Shown: positions 16,980 through 25,894 of the stretch, in pieces | Numbering within the stretch: the first letter of the stretch is position 1 | Layout of the letters: each line of letters opens with the position of its first letter | Origin: a virus | Virus record (IMG/VR): IMGVR_UViG_3300013132_000171 | Coordinates: 1 to 30,764 of that record | DNA: 30,764 nucleotides | Strand: one strand, 5' to 3' | Program-made: the position numbers and the translations under genes | The notes under the pieces: generated by a model | The model's database searches: none | What the model saw: the letters and a program-made list of their open reading frames with translations, nothing else | Told to the model about the DNA's origin: nothing

Positions 16980-19696
16980 TGGGATCTACAGGAAGCAGTT
17001 ATGTTTATTCTTTAGATATAGAATCCTATAGAAGAGGATTAACTGGTCCTACTGGACCAAGAGGTTTAACTGGACCAATTGGAGCCACTGGTAAAGGTAT
17101 TACAGGAGCAACAGGTAATCCTGGTGCAAGTCTTACTAATATAACAATAGCTCAAGATAAATCTTTTATATTTCATTATAGTGATAATACAACTATATCA
17201 TCATCTGAGGCGATTATAGGCGCAGATGGTTATTCAAAAATTAAATTAACTGGTATCAGCCTTGCTAATTTTAGTCCTTTAAGTGGTTCTCTAACTGATC
17301 AAACTTACGATACTGAATTTCCTGTTGATACACTAATATTTAAAGGTTTATCTTCTGCAAGTTCTCCATATGTAAGAGTAAATTATATTGATGATAATAG
17401 AATCAGAATAGATTTTGATGCGATAAATATTGGCTTTATTGGTATAAGTGGTGGAACATTAGGAAATATATTACAAAATCTACCAGGTCAAAATCAGGCT
17501 GGTATTACATCAACAAACTACGATGAAACTGAAAAATCAGTTCTTATTCAACATAAGAATATTCAAGAAAGTCTTGTAATATGTAAACCAACAGTGGTTA
17601 ATTCTTCATTAGTTTATTGGAAAATAGACTCATCACTTGGTTCAGTATTTCATATTAATCCATATACTACTACATTGAATACTAATAATGAAATAAATGG
17701 TTATGTATTCTTTATTAAAGAACCACCAGTTGGAACTTTATCAAAAGGACTTGTTGTTCAATTTCCTGATACATTTGTTTTAAATTCAAATAAAATTTAT
17801 TATGTATTGTATGACGATGATACAGATATAGATTCCGGTATTACATTTGGTGATAATTTCTTTAATCGTTTTGATGTAGCCGGACTTGAATGGCAAAATA
17901 ATACGTATTTTTGTCCAGATGGAAAATATAATACATTAAATTTAATATCATTAGGTGGACGTTATTTAGCGTATCCAGTTCAATATGAACAAGACACAGC
18001 AAGCTCGACAAGTTATATTAATTCACAAAGTTTAAGTACAACTTGTTATCCATATGAAGAAAGAGCACCAACACAACAATTCTTTACTGGTGGTCTATGC
18101 TGTTCAGGAAATTGTTCGTCTTCTGCATATGAAAGTATAAGTGGTGGATGTACTGGTTATTTTATACCAACTAAAAGAATAAGTAATTCTTCTCTTTGTA
18201 GCAGAAATGGAAGTTGTTGTATAAAAATAAACGACGATACTTATACTCAACATGAATCAACATATTGTCAATGTTCAACCATGGCTGATGAAAAAGAATT
18301 TGTTTTCCATCCATATGAAGGATTAAAAACAACAGAACGTTGGTTCAATTGTTTTGCTGCCTGTTTCGGACCAGTTACAATTGGTGCATGTTGTGATGGT
18401 TTAGGTACTTGTTATGAAGATGAAAATGAAAATGTTTGTCAATCACAGGGATATTTTTTCCAAGGAATCGGAGTAAAATGTAAACCTGATGATCAAAGCA
18501 CTAATATTTGTAGTGGTGGATCTGGTGGCTGTTGTGATTCTGGTGTTAGTTGTGTAAATGGATATACAGGCAGTCAATGTATTTCTGAAAGTAAGTCATA
18601 TCTTGGTGATCAAAAATATTGTCAATCATATACATGTTCTCCTGATTCTATTTCCTGTTCACAGACTATTCCAGGAATATCTGAACTCAAGCAAGGTGAT
18701 GAGTATGCTGGTGGTATAGTTGTTGGTATATTTAATTTAGATCAATCTAAAATATTTGGTAATCTTATATTTTCTACTATAGATAATTATACAAATTTTG
18801 ATTCAATAGATCAGATTAATTTAAATGATACATTATCAAATAATTATACTATAAAATATGATTTTCACGGTTATGGCTTTGATAAGCCATTTATTACAAG
18901 AACATCAAAAACCGATAAATTTATTTTGATTATCTCAAAAGATGATTTGACATTGAATAGTACTAATGAATTTGTATGGTCTAAAGGACAAATAGCATGG
19001 GGAAATATCTATAATCCTATAACAAATACAGTTGAAGAAATAACATCTACATCTGTGTTTAATCAGGGTGAGGGTATTATATCAAATACTAATATAATCA
19101 ACAATACTTTCGCCAGTTCTTCAATAAGAACCAGTGGAAGTGCTTTACAATGGTTGTTTAGTCAATCATCATCTGGATATACAGCAAAATGGCGTAGAAA
19201 TTATGGTCTATATAATACACATAGATTAATGACATCTAAATTATTATATTCGGAAGATACATCAATTACAGATTCGACTATTTACGAAGCCATTAAAAAA
19301 TATAATATTGATAATCCACCAACTTCAGATCGTGAGTCAAGTTGGTTTATTCCATCACATGATGAGTTGGGTTTTATTTCATATCTAACAAGAGAAATAA
19401 ATGATTTTAATATAAATGGATCATTATTATTATCTGGTTACTCTCAATTAGATGGTACATATTGGACTTCTACTGGAGCACATACAACTGCAAATGCAAA
19501 TAGTACATCAAATAAAGGATCTAACGCATGGATTCATTATATCGATGCAGCTCGTCCAGAAGATAATTATTCAATTACAGCAAATAGAATACAAAATACA
19601 TATAAAGTCAGACCAATTAAGCTAATACGGTGTGATGGGTCGTATCCTTTACCCGGCGATGAAACTTACAAACTATGGCGTTTGCCTCTAATCTAA
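16979..19696 (+). CDS. Collagen-like, Cys-repeat, lectin-like adhesin 1
   Basis: A 905-residue multidomain protein, likely displayed at the baseplate. Residues 20-51 are Gly-X-Thr/Pro collagen-like triplets. Residues 55-200 are a beta region. Residues 371-560 hold about four Cys units (LCCSGNC, GACCDGLGTC, GGCCDSGVSC and a GSCC unit). Residues 573-885 match the DUF1566/Lcl_C (C-type lectin-like) family: GDEYAGGIVVGIF, then SSWFIPSHDEL (783), YWTSTGAH (827) and a final VRPIKLIR. That family has GGxV, W-(R/x)-(L/I)-P, YW(S/T)ST and RPVR landmarks. The function inferred is binding of a host surface ligand; the exact ligand is unknown. It has no signal peptide, as expected for a virion protein. 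The last 20 codons are GC-richer than the flanks. Confidence 0.8.
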   Translation: MGSTGSSYVYSLDIESYRRGLTGPTGPRGLTGPIGATGKGITGATGNPGASLTNITIAQDKSFIFHYSDNTTISSSEAIIGADGYSKIKLTGISLANFSPLSGSLTDQTYDTEFPVDTLIFKGLSSASSPYVRVNYIDDNRIRIDFDAINIGFIGISGGTLGNILQNLPGQNQAGITSTNYDETEKSVLIQHKNIQESLVICKPTVVNSSLVYWKIDSSLGSVFHINPYTTTLNTNNEINGYVFFIKEPPVGTLSKGLVVQFPDTFVLNSNKIYYVLYDDDTDIDSGITFGDNFFNRFDVAGLEWQNNTYFCPDGKYNTLNLISLGGRYLAYPVQYEQDTASSTSYINSQSLSTTCYPYEERAPTQQFFTGGLCCSGNCSSSAYESISGGCTGYFIPTKRISNSSLCSRNGSCCIKINDDTYTQHESTYCQCSTMADEKEFVFHPYEGLKTTERWFNCFAACFGPVTIGACCDGLGTCYEDENENVCQSQGYFFQGIGVKCKPDDQSTNICSGGSGGCCDSGVSCVNGYTGSQCISESKSYLGDQKYCQSYTCSPDSISCSQTIPGISELKQGDEYAGGIVVGIFNLDQSKIFGNLIFSTIDNYTNFDSIDQINLNDTLSNNYTIKYDFHGYGFDKPFITRTSKTDKFILIISKDDLTLNSTNEFVWSKGQIAWGNIYNPITNTVEEITSTSVFNQGEGIISNTNIINNTFASSSIRTSGSALQWLFSQSSSGYTAKWRRNYGLYNTHRLMTSKLLYSEDTSITDSTIYEAIKKYNIDNPPTSDRESSWFIPSHDELGFISYLTREINDFNINGSLLLSGYSQLDGTYWTSTGAHTTANANSTSNKGSNAWIHYIDAARPEDNYSITANRIQNTYKVRPIKLIRCDGSYPLPGDETYKLWRLPLI
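17036..17131 (+). repeat. Collagen-like Gly-X-Y tract in adhesin 1
   Basis: Eleven Gly-initiated units at residues 20-51, mostly GLT, GPT, GAT and GPI, with a one-step register break at GKG. Such tracts form trimeric stems in phage fibres. Confidence 0.85.
18090..18660 (+). repeat. Cys-repeat array in adhesin 1
   Basis: About four diverged units with a Cys-Cys pair, a third Cys 3-6 residues later, and one or more further Cys before a C-terminal Cys pair. The units at about residues 467 and 514 are the clearest. Confidence 0.7.
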
Positions 19697-19697
19697 A

Positions 19698-22664
19698 ATG
19701 ACTATAGGAAGTTCATTTCTACCGTATACTAGCAACATTATAGGACCAACAGGGCCGACAGGTGCTACTGGAGCAACTGGTCCCACCGGAGCAAGTGGCC
19801 AATTAATACTTGGACCGACTGGTATTTCTGGCCTTGGGATTACCGGATTTACATATATTTCTGGTAAAAATCTTACAATTTATATTGCTGGTACTGGATC
19901 AGTTGCTTTAGATATCCAGGGAAATACATCAGCATACACTAATCAATTTGCTGTTTTAAAGGGTAATACGACAAATGGTATTTCTGTTATTGTGCATAAT
20001 ACCGCAGACTTAAGAGATTTAAATGTACAACTTTTAACCGAAGGATCGACTCTAGCACTTAAAGGTATAACATTTAAATCATCAACAAATTCATATTTGT
20101 CGATTACTTCAGATGTTAATAAAATTTCTGTTGTAGGAAAGACATATAGCGTATATCCAGTTGGTGATACTGGAAATATTGCATATATCTATGGAATAAC
20201 AAAAGCAAAAGGAATTCCAAATTCTTACTGGTATAATGGAATTTCTATGCTTGATATTCCATTAGCATCAGAAAGACATGCAATTCATAATAATATTAAT
20301 TATGGAACTTCTCTTTCATTTACACAAAATATACTTGGATTCAGTGGTGCTACTGGAATATCAACGACTTTGTTGAATTTTAATCCGGCTTATGCAATAA
20401 ATCCAAATTTTTCAAGATATCAGGTAAATTTTGATGTAAATAATAAAATAGAATTAAATCAGACATTACATATTGGCTCTACAGGAGCAACTAATTTAAA
20501 CATAACATTCCTTAAAAATACTTATAATCGTGGTTATTCATTTACACCACAATTAATTACTAATGAAAATGTAGGATCGTGTTGTTTCTGTGAATTAGAT
20601 GAAACTGTTGATGATATTAAGTGTATTGATTATGCCAATGAAGAGTATTGTTTATCAATGGGAGGTAGCTTTAGAACAACTTCATGTTCGACTAGAGTTA
20701 TAAATGGAGACTGTTTCTCAGAAGGTGCATGTTGTTTAAATGATAAATGTGTAAATACATCACAAGATTTATGTTTAAAGTATGGTGGTATTTTCCACCC
20801 ACTTCAAGTATGTAATAATACAAGTGGTGGTGATGAATATTTCACATGCCCAACAACTTGTCCAAGTGAAATCGAAACAGGAAAATGTTGTGTAAATGGA
20901 AAATGTTTTGATAATTTTACAAATTTTGAATGTTTATCATTGAATAATAGTACATTTTTTAAAGATGGTATATGTGATACTTCTTCAGGTGATTGTGATT
21001 CTGATTGTTTTGATACATCAAAGGGTGGTTGTTGTAAGCCAGATGGAACTATTGTACAAACTGATGCTAACACTTGTAAAGAACAGGCTGGAATATTTTT
21101 AGGACCAGGTATTTTTAGTGGAAAATGTTGTACAAAAGATACTTCAATTGAATATTTTAATTCTAGTGATAATCTTTCTTGTAGAGCCACGGTTAATATT
21201 CCATGTCTTGATATAGGAACAAGACTTGGTGGTGGTTATCTTGTAGGAATTATTGGTGAACCATCTCCATGTACATCATTCTCATTTCCATTAATTGCAG
21301 AAGGTCAAGTTTTAGGATGTAGATATTATCCAAGAGGATTTATATCTGGTGGAGTAGATTATCGATATAAAAATTGTTTTGGTGGATCTGGTCAAACATT
21401 TGGTACTACAGATTTACCAGCATCTAAATTAAATATTAAATATTTTGCTAGAACACATCCTGATGTATTAAATCAAGTAGATAATAGAGAAAATAAATGT
21501 TTATTTAAAGGTGGTTCACCATATGTTATGCAAACATATGAAGGTAAAGTTAGAAAAACCGAAAGTTCTGCTGATGATATACAATGGCTAAATCTTGGTA
21601 TGTACGAACCAAGTCCATATGCAAAGGCATTATCATATCCTACATCAGAATTAAACAATGTTCTATTATTTGAGGGCATTGGACTACCTAAATCAGATAC
21701 TTATAGATCATTAGCAAAGCAATTTTATGGTTCGGCTGGAATTCCAGTACTATGGGCATTGATTGTTGCACCAAATGATATAGAACTTAATGGTGGAGAT
21801 AAATCACTCAAATGGGGTATGTCAGAAGGTAGAATAAAGGGATTAAATAATTCAAATCTTGAACCAATAAATACATGTCCTTTAGATGGTTTATTGACCA
21901 CACGAATGCACGACGAAACATCAAAACAAAATAGTTTCTTCTGGTACAGAGGCGAAACAGATACATTGGCATTCGATAGATTCTGTTTCTATGACGGTAG
22001 TGTTTCTGGTAAGAAAAATTGGGCAAATAATATCAATGAAAGTAATATTGAATCAAGTAAGACTGAATTTGAATTCGCTTATTCTAATATGTGGGATTCA
22101 AATAATTCAACAGATAGTTGCACCAAACAAATATCAATAGTAAATCAAACTGGTATAAATGGATATACTGATTGGTATATTCCAAGTATAATTGAATTAA
22201 ATTACATTTATGCCAATAAAAATGATCTAGATTCATCTATGTTATTAAATGGTGATTCAATATTAAATTCAGAATCTAACTATTGGAGTTCTACAAGTCT
22301 ATGTACATTACATTCATGGGATAACAATAATCCTAATGATAAATCAAAATATAAATTATTTGAAACTGCTTCAGGATCATTTAATTCTAAATTTAGATTT
22401 ACTAAGAGTGATTTAAATCTTAATGAATCAGATTTGTATGATTTAAGCATGAATATATGTAATGGTGAAAATATGCTTGTTCAAAGTTTTGATGATGGAT
22501 TTGTTCAGTCAAAAGCAAGAAACACTAAAGCGGCTTCACTTAGACCAGTAAGAAGAATACCAATTGTAATTCTTCCAACTGATACTACATGTAATTATTC
22601 AATCATAAATGCTTATATTGATTATGATTTTGAAACATGTGATTCATGTCCAGATGGATGCTAA
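19698..22664 (+). CDS. Collagen-like, Cys-repeat, lectin-like adhesin 2
   Basis: A 988-residue paralogue of the previous gene with the same order: collagen-like residues 16-33, a beta region with GITFKSSTNSYLSI (about 125), five Cys units (residues 293-500: GSCC, GACCLNDKC, GKCCVNGKC, GGCC, GKCC), then the DUF1566-like domain. It is recognised by GTRLGGGYLVGIIGE, LWALIVAPNDIELN, DWYIPSIIEL (825), YWSSTSLC (862) and LRPVRRIP (948). The lectin part is longer than in adhesin 1. It ends in a short Cys tail (CDSCPDGC). Only one base separates it from the upstream stop, so translation is probably coupled. Baseplate adhesin is inferred from position. The ligand is unknown. Confidence 0.8.
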   Translation: MTIGSSFLPYTSNIIGPTGPTGATGATGPTGASGQLILGPTGISGLGITGFTYISGKNLTIYIAGTGSVALDIQGNTSAYTNQFAVLKGNTTNGISVIVHNTADLRDLNVQLLTEGSTLALKGITFKSSTNSYLSITSDVNKISVVGKTYSVYPVGDTGNIAYIYGITKAKGIPNSYWYNGISMLDIPLASERHAIHNNINYGTSLSFTQNILGFSGATGISTTLLNFNPAYAINPNFSRYQVNFDVNNKIELNQTLHIGSTGATNLNITFLKNTYNRGYSFTPQLITNENVGSCCFCELDETVDDIKCIDYANEEYCLSMGGSFRTTSCSTRVINGDCFSEGACCLNDKCVNTSQDLCLKYGGIFHPLQVCNNTSGGDEYFTCPTTCPSEIETGKCCVNGKCFDNFTNFECLSLNNSTFFKDGICDTSSGDCDSDCFDTSKGGCCKPDGTIVQTDANTCKEQAGIFLGPGIFSGKCCTKDTSIEYFNSSDNLSCRATVNIPCLDIGTRLGGGYLVGIIGEPSPCTSFSFPLIAEGQVLGCRYYPRGFISGGVDYRYKNCFGGSGQTFGTTDLPASKLNIKYFARTHPDVLNQVDNRENKCLFKGGSPYVMQTYEGKVRKTESSADDIQWLNLGMYEPSPYAKALSYPTSELNNVLLFEGIGLPKSDTYRSLAKQFYGSAGIPVLWALIVAPNDIELNGGDKSLKWGMSEGRIKGLNNSNLEPINTCPLDGLLTTRMHDETSKQNSFFWYRGETDTLAFDRFCFYDGSVSGKKNWANNINESNIESSKTEFEFAYSNMWDSNNSTDSCTKQISIVNQTGINGYTDWYIPSIIELNYIYANKNDLDSSMLLNGDSILNSESNYWSSTSLCTLHSWDNNNPNDKSKYKLFETASGSFNSKFRFTKSDLNLNESDLYDLSMNICNGENMLVQSFDDGFVQSKARNTKAASLRPVRRIPIVILPTDTTCNYSIINAYIDYDFETCDSCPDGC
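19743..19796 (+). repeat. Collagen-like Gly-X-Y tract in adhesin 2
   Basis: Six perfect triplets from residue 16 (GPT, GPT, GAT, GAT, GPT, GAS), followed by a looser GPTGIS piece a few residues later. GC is higher than in the flanks because of the Gly/Pro codons. Confidence 0.85.
20574..21206 (+). repeat. Cys-repeat array in adhesin 2
   Basis: Five units starting GSCC, GACC, GKCC, GGCC and GKCC. Full units read x-CC-x(4)-C-x(6-8)-C-x(4-6)-G-x-F-x(3-6)-C, for example GACCLNDKCVNTSQDLC followed by GGIF. Confidence 0.85.
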
Positions 22665-22681
22665 ATAAATTGAGATAAATT

Positions 22682-25600
22682 ATGTCTAAAAGTACTATTG
22701 GAACATATGTTATACAAGGTCCAACTGGACCAACAGGGCCAACCGGAGTCACCGGAAATACAGGAGCCACCGGAAATACTGGACCTACAGGACCAACTGG
22801 TGAATATGGCCGTTATATTCAGTCTATTGAAGCATTTACAAATAGTATTATTTTAACATTATCTGATGGTTCGACACAAGAAGTTAGCGGAAATTTTCGT
22901 GGAGCAACCAGTGAATTTGCAATTTCTGGTACAACTAGTCCAGATGACTCATATAGTTTAATATCATCATTTGATTCTGGTACACAAACTGTGTCAATTC
23001 GTGGAATGACTTTTACAGGATCTTTATATTTAACAGAAGATTCAAATTATATTTACATTCATACAAATATAACAGAGGCTCCATCTGAACTTGATATTGC
23101 AAATCTTAATCAAAATACATTAATTTATTTAAAGACAAATACACAAATATCAAGCACTTCAGTTGGTGTATCATATGATGGAAATTATTATCAAGGTACA
23201 TTAGTATATAATGATACTGGCTCTGGTAATGGAAGAGCAAAATTAAATGCATCTTCAAAAATAAATTATGTTGGTCCAATTTTCAGACAGGATGATCCAA
23301 TCTATCTTGATGCAGATGCGGCAGGAGTATTTTATCTTGCTACACCAATTGGTATTGCTGGTATTACTGGAACATTCAGAGCAAATGAATCAATATCACT
23401 AACTTTAATACCAGAAAATGAAAATATCTGGCATTTCCCATCAAATATTTATTTTGAGTCTGGTGAAAATTATTTAACATGTGGTAAATCAATAATTAAT
23501 ATTACATCCACAGACCAGGGAGAAACCTGGCTTGCAACTGTAGCCGCTAGAGGATTTGATGTTGATACCTCAACTTGCACAATATCAAATACATTAGGTT
23601 CATGTTGTTATCAAACAAGTGATCTTACACAGAAATGTCAAGATTATACGAATAAAGAAACATGTGATTCATTATTTGGCACGTTTTATCCTCTAACTTC
23701 ATGTCAAACATCATGTGGTGAAATAGGTATTTGTTGTTCTAATGGAAAATGTATTGAAAATTCAAATCCGGCTGAATGTGTTTCATTTGGTGGAATTTTT
23801 TATAGTGGATTAACATGTGGAGCCTACGAAAATAATCCAGATGCTGAAAATTTTGAAAATAGATTATGTCCTAATAACTGTGAACCTGATGGTTTAGTTT
23901 CTTGTTGTAAAGACGGCATTTGTCTAGGTGATAATTATACTAAGTTAATTTGTGAAGAATTTTTTGAAGGCGTGGCTTCAGAAGGACCGTGTAGTGAAGC
24001 AAATTGTTGTGATCAGACTGTAGGTATTGGAGCCTGTTGTACTGGAGTGGGATGCTTTCAATTAAATAAAGTTGATTGTGATAAAGCCTCTGGTATATTT
24101 CTCGGTGAAGGTTTTAGATGTGAAGAAGTAAATTGTGATTGTTTTGCACCACCTGAACCTACAGGTTCATGTTGTGTTGGAACGTCTTGTACAGAGGGGG
24201 TATTAGAAGCCACTTGTAGTGGCTCTTGGGCAATATTAACATGCGCTCAGAGAAATAATTGCCAACCAACACAGAATACAGTTACTTGTTGTAAAACTTT
24301 ATCAAATGGAAATAAAGAATGTACCCCTAATGTACTTTCTTCTATATGTACGAATATTGGTGGTGTATCTGTAGACAGTTGTGATGATTGTCAAAATCCA
24401 CAAGAGACTGGAGCATGTTGTATAAATGGTTTATGTTCAGATAAAACACAAAATGAATGTATTAATCAAGGTGGAATATTCACTGAAGGAGAAACATGTT
24501 TTGAAGTAGCTTGTATTCCTGGACGTTGCTGTAAAAATGGTGTTTGTGCAGATATGTCTCAGATTAATTGTGAAGATGCTGAAGGTAGTTTTACAGCAAA
24601 TACAACATGTATAGAATCACCGTGTGATACTGATGGTCCAGATGATCCAGATCCAGGTAAGGGAGCATGTTGCTTTGACGAAACTTGCACAAGCGATGTT
24701 AATGAGCAGGATTGCCTTGGTGATTTTTATGAAGGATCTGTTTGTAATAGTAATAATTGTGAGGATGATCCATTCGGTGCTTGTTGTGCTCCAGGAAGAT
24801 GTTTAGAAGTTCAAGAATCTTTATGTACGGCTGATGATGCTGTTTTTACTCTGTTTGATGGAGAAATAAAGAGTTGTGATGATGTTGATTGTGATGAAAT
24901 ATTAGGTGAAGGTGATGAAGGAGGAGTAGGATGGCCTGGTTTTGGTGGAGGCGGAAATGCTGGGCGTGGTGGTGGTGATGCGGGTCAACCACAAACTACC
25001 ACTAACTGTAATAGTAATCGAAATTGTTGTTGTGTTGAATATAAGTACTGTAAAGATGTTTTAGCTGGAAATTGGTCTACAGTTGCCAAGACATATAAAG
25101 ATACAATATGTACTCGAAAAAGTTTACCTCCTGTTGATTGCTCAGAAATTCAAGCTGCTTTTTCTGTTCCGTGCAATAAATATAAAGATTGTTATAAAAA
25201 AATAGCAGAATATTGTGCATATAAAAATGGTTTTAACTTGTGTAGCTATAGCAACCAGAATGACGCATTTAATACGATATTTGGTGTTGATGCGAATGGA
25301 AATTATAGTTGTAAAGATTTATATTCTAAATCTGATATTGATAACTTTTATTGTCCACAATTACAGGAACAAGATATCGTAACTTATTTAAGAAAATATA
25401 TATGTTTAGCCACCTCATATGCACAAATGTCTGATGCAGAAAAAGAAGATGTTTTGTGTCAAAATGCGCCAAGTTTGTGTAGTTTTAGCGGTTTATGTAT
25501 TAATGGAGATAGTACTCCAACATTTTTTGATAAACCTACTGGAGTAGATTGTCCCGATGAGGGTAGTTTGCCACGAACACGCCAAACTAGCCCTAATAGT

Positions 25601-25894
25601 GGGTTTATAACATCTACTAGATCTTGTGTTGGAAATTCTTGTTCATCTACCCATTTTGATCCTTGTCGTAAACAATGTATGAGTATTGTAAATCCATGTT
25701 GTAGATCTGAATGTGAAAGTTTAGGACTTTCCTCTTGTCCCGAATGTGTATTAAAAATAGGAAATTGTGGTACATCAAATCCATTTGTTGGTGTTAGAAA
25801 TCTTAAAGTAACAATAAATAATATAGATTTATGTTTACCAATTGTTTCTGACGGAGAGTTGACTGATTTTGATGAATGTGAAGGATCAATATGA
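22682..25894 (+). CDS. Collagen-like, ten-unit Cys-repeat protein (adhesin 3, no lectin head)
   Basis: A 1,070-residue protein with the same start as adhesins 1 and 2: collagen-like residues 13-42, then a beta region with RGMTFTGSLYLTEDSNYIYI (about 110). Residues 306-740 carry about ten Cys units, for example GACCINGLC, GRCCKNGVC and GACCTGVGC, with an intervening GGIF or GxF. There follows a Gly-rich linker (about 742-770, WPGFGGGGNAGRGGG) and a 300-residue C-terminal domain, also Cys-rich (NCCCVEYKYC near 783, CRKQC and CCRSEC near 995-1007). This end domain is not recognised, and no DUF1566 lectin domain is present. It is probably a long rigid stalk with its own tip. It starts 17 bases after adhesin 2 and ends in an ATGA overlap with the next gene. 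Confidence 0.78.
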   Translation: MSKSTIGTYVIQGPTGPTGPTGVTGNTGATGNTGPTGPTGEYGRYIQSIEAFTNSIILTLSDGSTQEVSGNFRGATSEFAISGTTSPDDSYSLISSFDSGTQTVSIRGMTFTGSLYLTEDSNYIYIHTNITEAPSELDIANLNQNTLIYLKTNTQISSTSVGVSYDGNYYQGTLVYNDTGSGNGRAKLNASSKINYVGPIFRQDDPIYLDADAAGVFYLATPIGIAGITGTFRANESISLTLIPENENIWHFPSNIYFESGENYLTCGKSIINITSTDQGETWLATVAARGFDVDTSTCTISNTLGSCCYQTSDLTQKCQDYTNKETCDSLFGTFYPLTSCQTSCGEIGICCSNGKCIENSNPAECVSFGGIFYSGLTCGAYENNPDAENFENRLCPNNCEPDGLVSCCKDGICLGDNYTKLICEEFFEGVASEGPCSEANCCDQTVGIGACCTGVGCFQLNKVDCDKASGIFLGEGFRCEEVNCDCFAPPEPTGSCCVGTSCTEGVLEATCSGSWAILTCAQRNNCQPTQNTVTCCKTLSNGNKECTPNVLSSICTNIGGVSVDSCDDCQNPQETGACCINGLCSDKTQNECINQGGIFTEGETCFEVACIPGRCCKNGVCADMSQINCEDAEGSFTANTTCIESPCDTDGPDDPDPGKGACCFDETCTSDVNEQDCLGDFYEGSVCNSNNCEDDPFGACCAPGRCLEVQESLCTADDAVFTLFDGEIKSCDDVDCDEILGEGDEGGVGWPGFGGGGNAGRGGGDAGQPQTTTNCNSNRNCCCVEYKYCKDVLAGNWSTVAKTYKDTICTRKSLPPVDCSEIQAAFSVPCNKYKDCYKKIAEYCAYKNGFNLCSYSNQNDAFNTIFGVDANGNYSCKDLYSKSDIDNFYCPQLQEQDIVTYLRKYICLATSYAQMSDAEKEDVLCQNAPSLCSFSGLCINGDSTPTFFDKPTGVDCPDEGSLPRTRQTSPNSGFITSTRSCVGNSCSSTHFDPCRKQCMSIVNPCCRSECESLGLSSCPECVLKIGNCGTSNPFVGVRNLKVTINNIDLCLPIVSDGELTDFDECEGSI
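22718..22807 (+). repeat. Collagen-like Gly-X-Y tract in adhesin 3
   Basis: Ten perfect Gly-initiated triplets at residues 13-42, with Thr in the third position in all but the last (GPT, GVT, GNT, GAT, GEY). Confidence 0.9.
23597..24900 (+). repeat. Ten-unit Cys-repeat array in adhesin 3
   Basis: About ten units of 35-50 residues. Openings are GSCC, GICC, VSCC, GACC, GSCC, VTCC, GACC, GRCC, GACC and GACC. Best units: CC-x(4)-C-x(7-8)-C-x(4-5)-G-x-F-x(3-5)-C-x(3-4)-C, giving six Cys per unit. The 24394-24625 part holds the two most regular adjacent units. Confidence 0.9.

Noticed and set aside
19480-19640. Diversity-generating retroelement
   Set aside because: No reverse transcriptase, accessory gene or template repeat in the window. 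Kept only as a testable hint in the findings.
20804-21190. 128-codon open frame on the minus strand
   Set aside because: It lies antisense inside the Cys-repeat region of adhesin 2, whose repeat pattern is clearly the real coding signal. No ribosome site or recognisable domain.
22665-22681. Gene break or frameshift between adhesins 2 and 3
   Set aside because: Each gene has its own collagen-like start and a complete domain order, so they are separate genes rather than a broken fusion.
24624-24806. 60-codon plus-strand frame in another phase
   Set aside because: Sits within the adhesin 3 repeat array. A low-complexity Met/Ile/Val-rich translation typical of an out-of-frame shadow.
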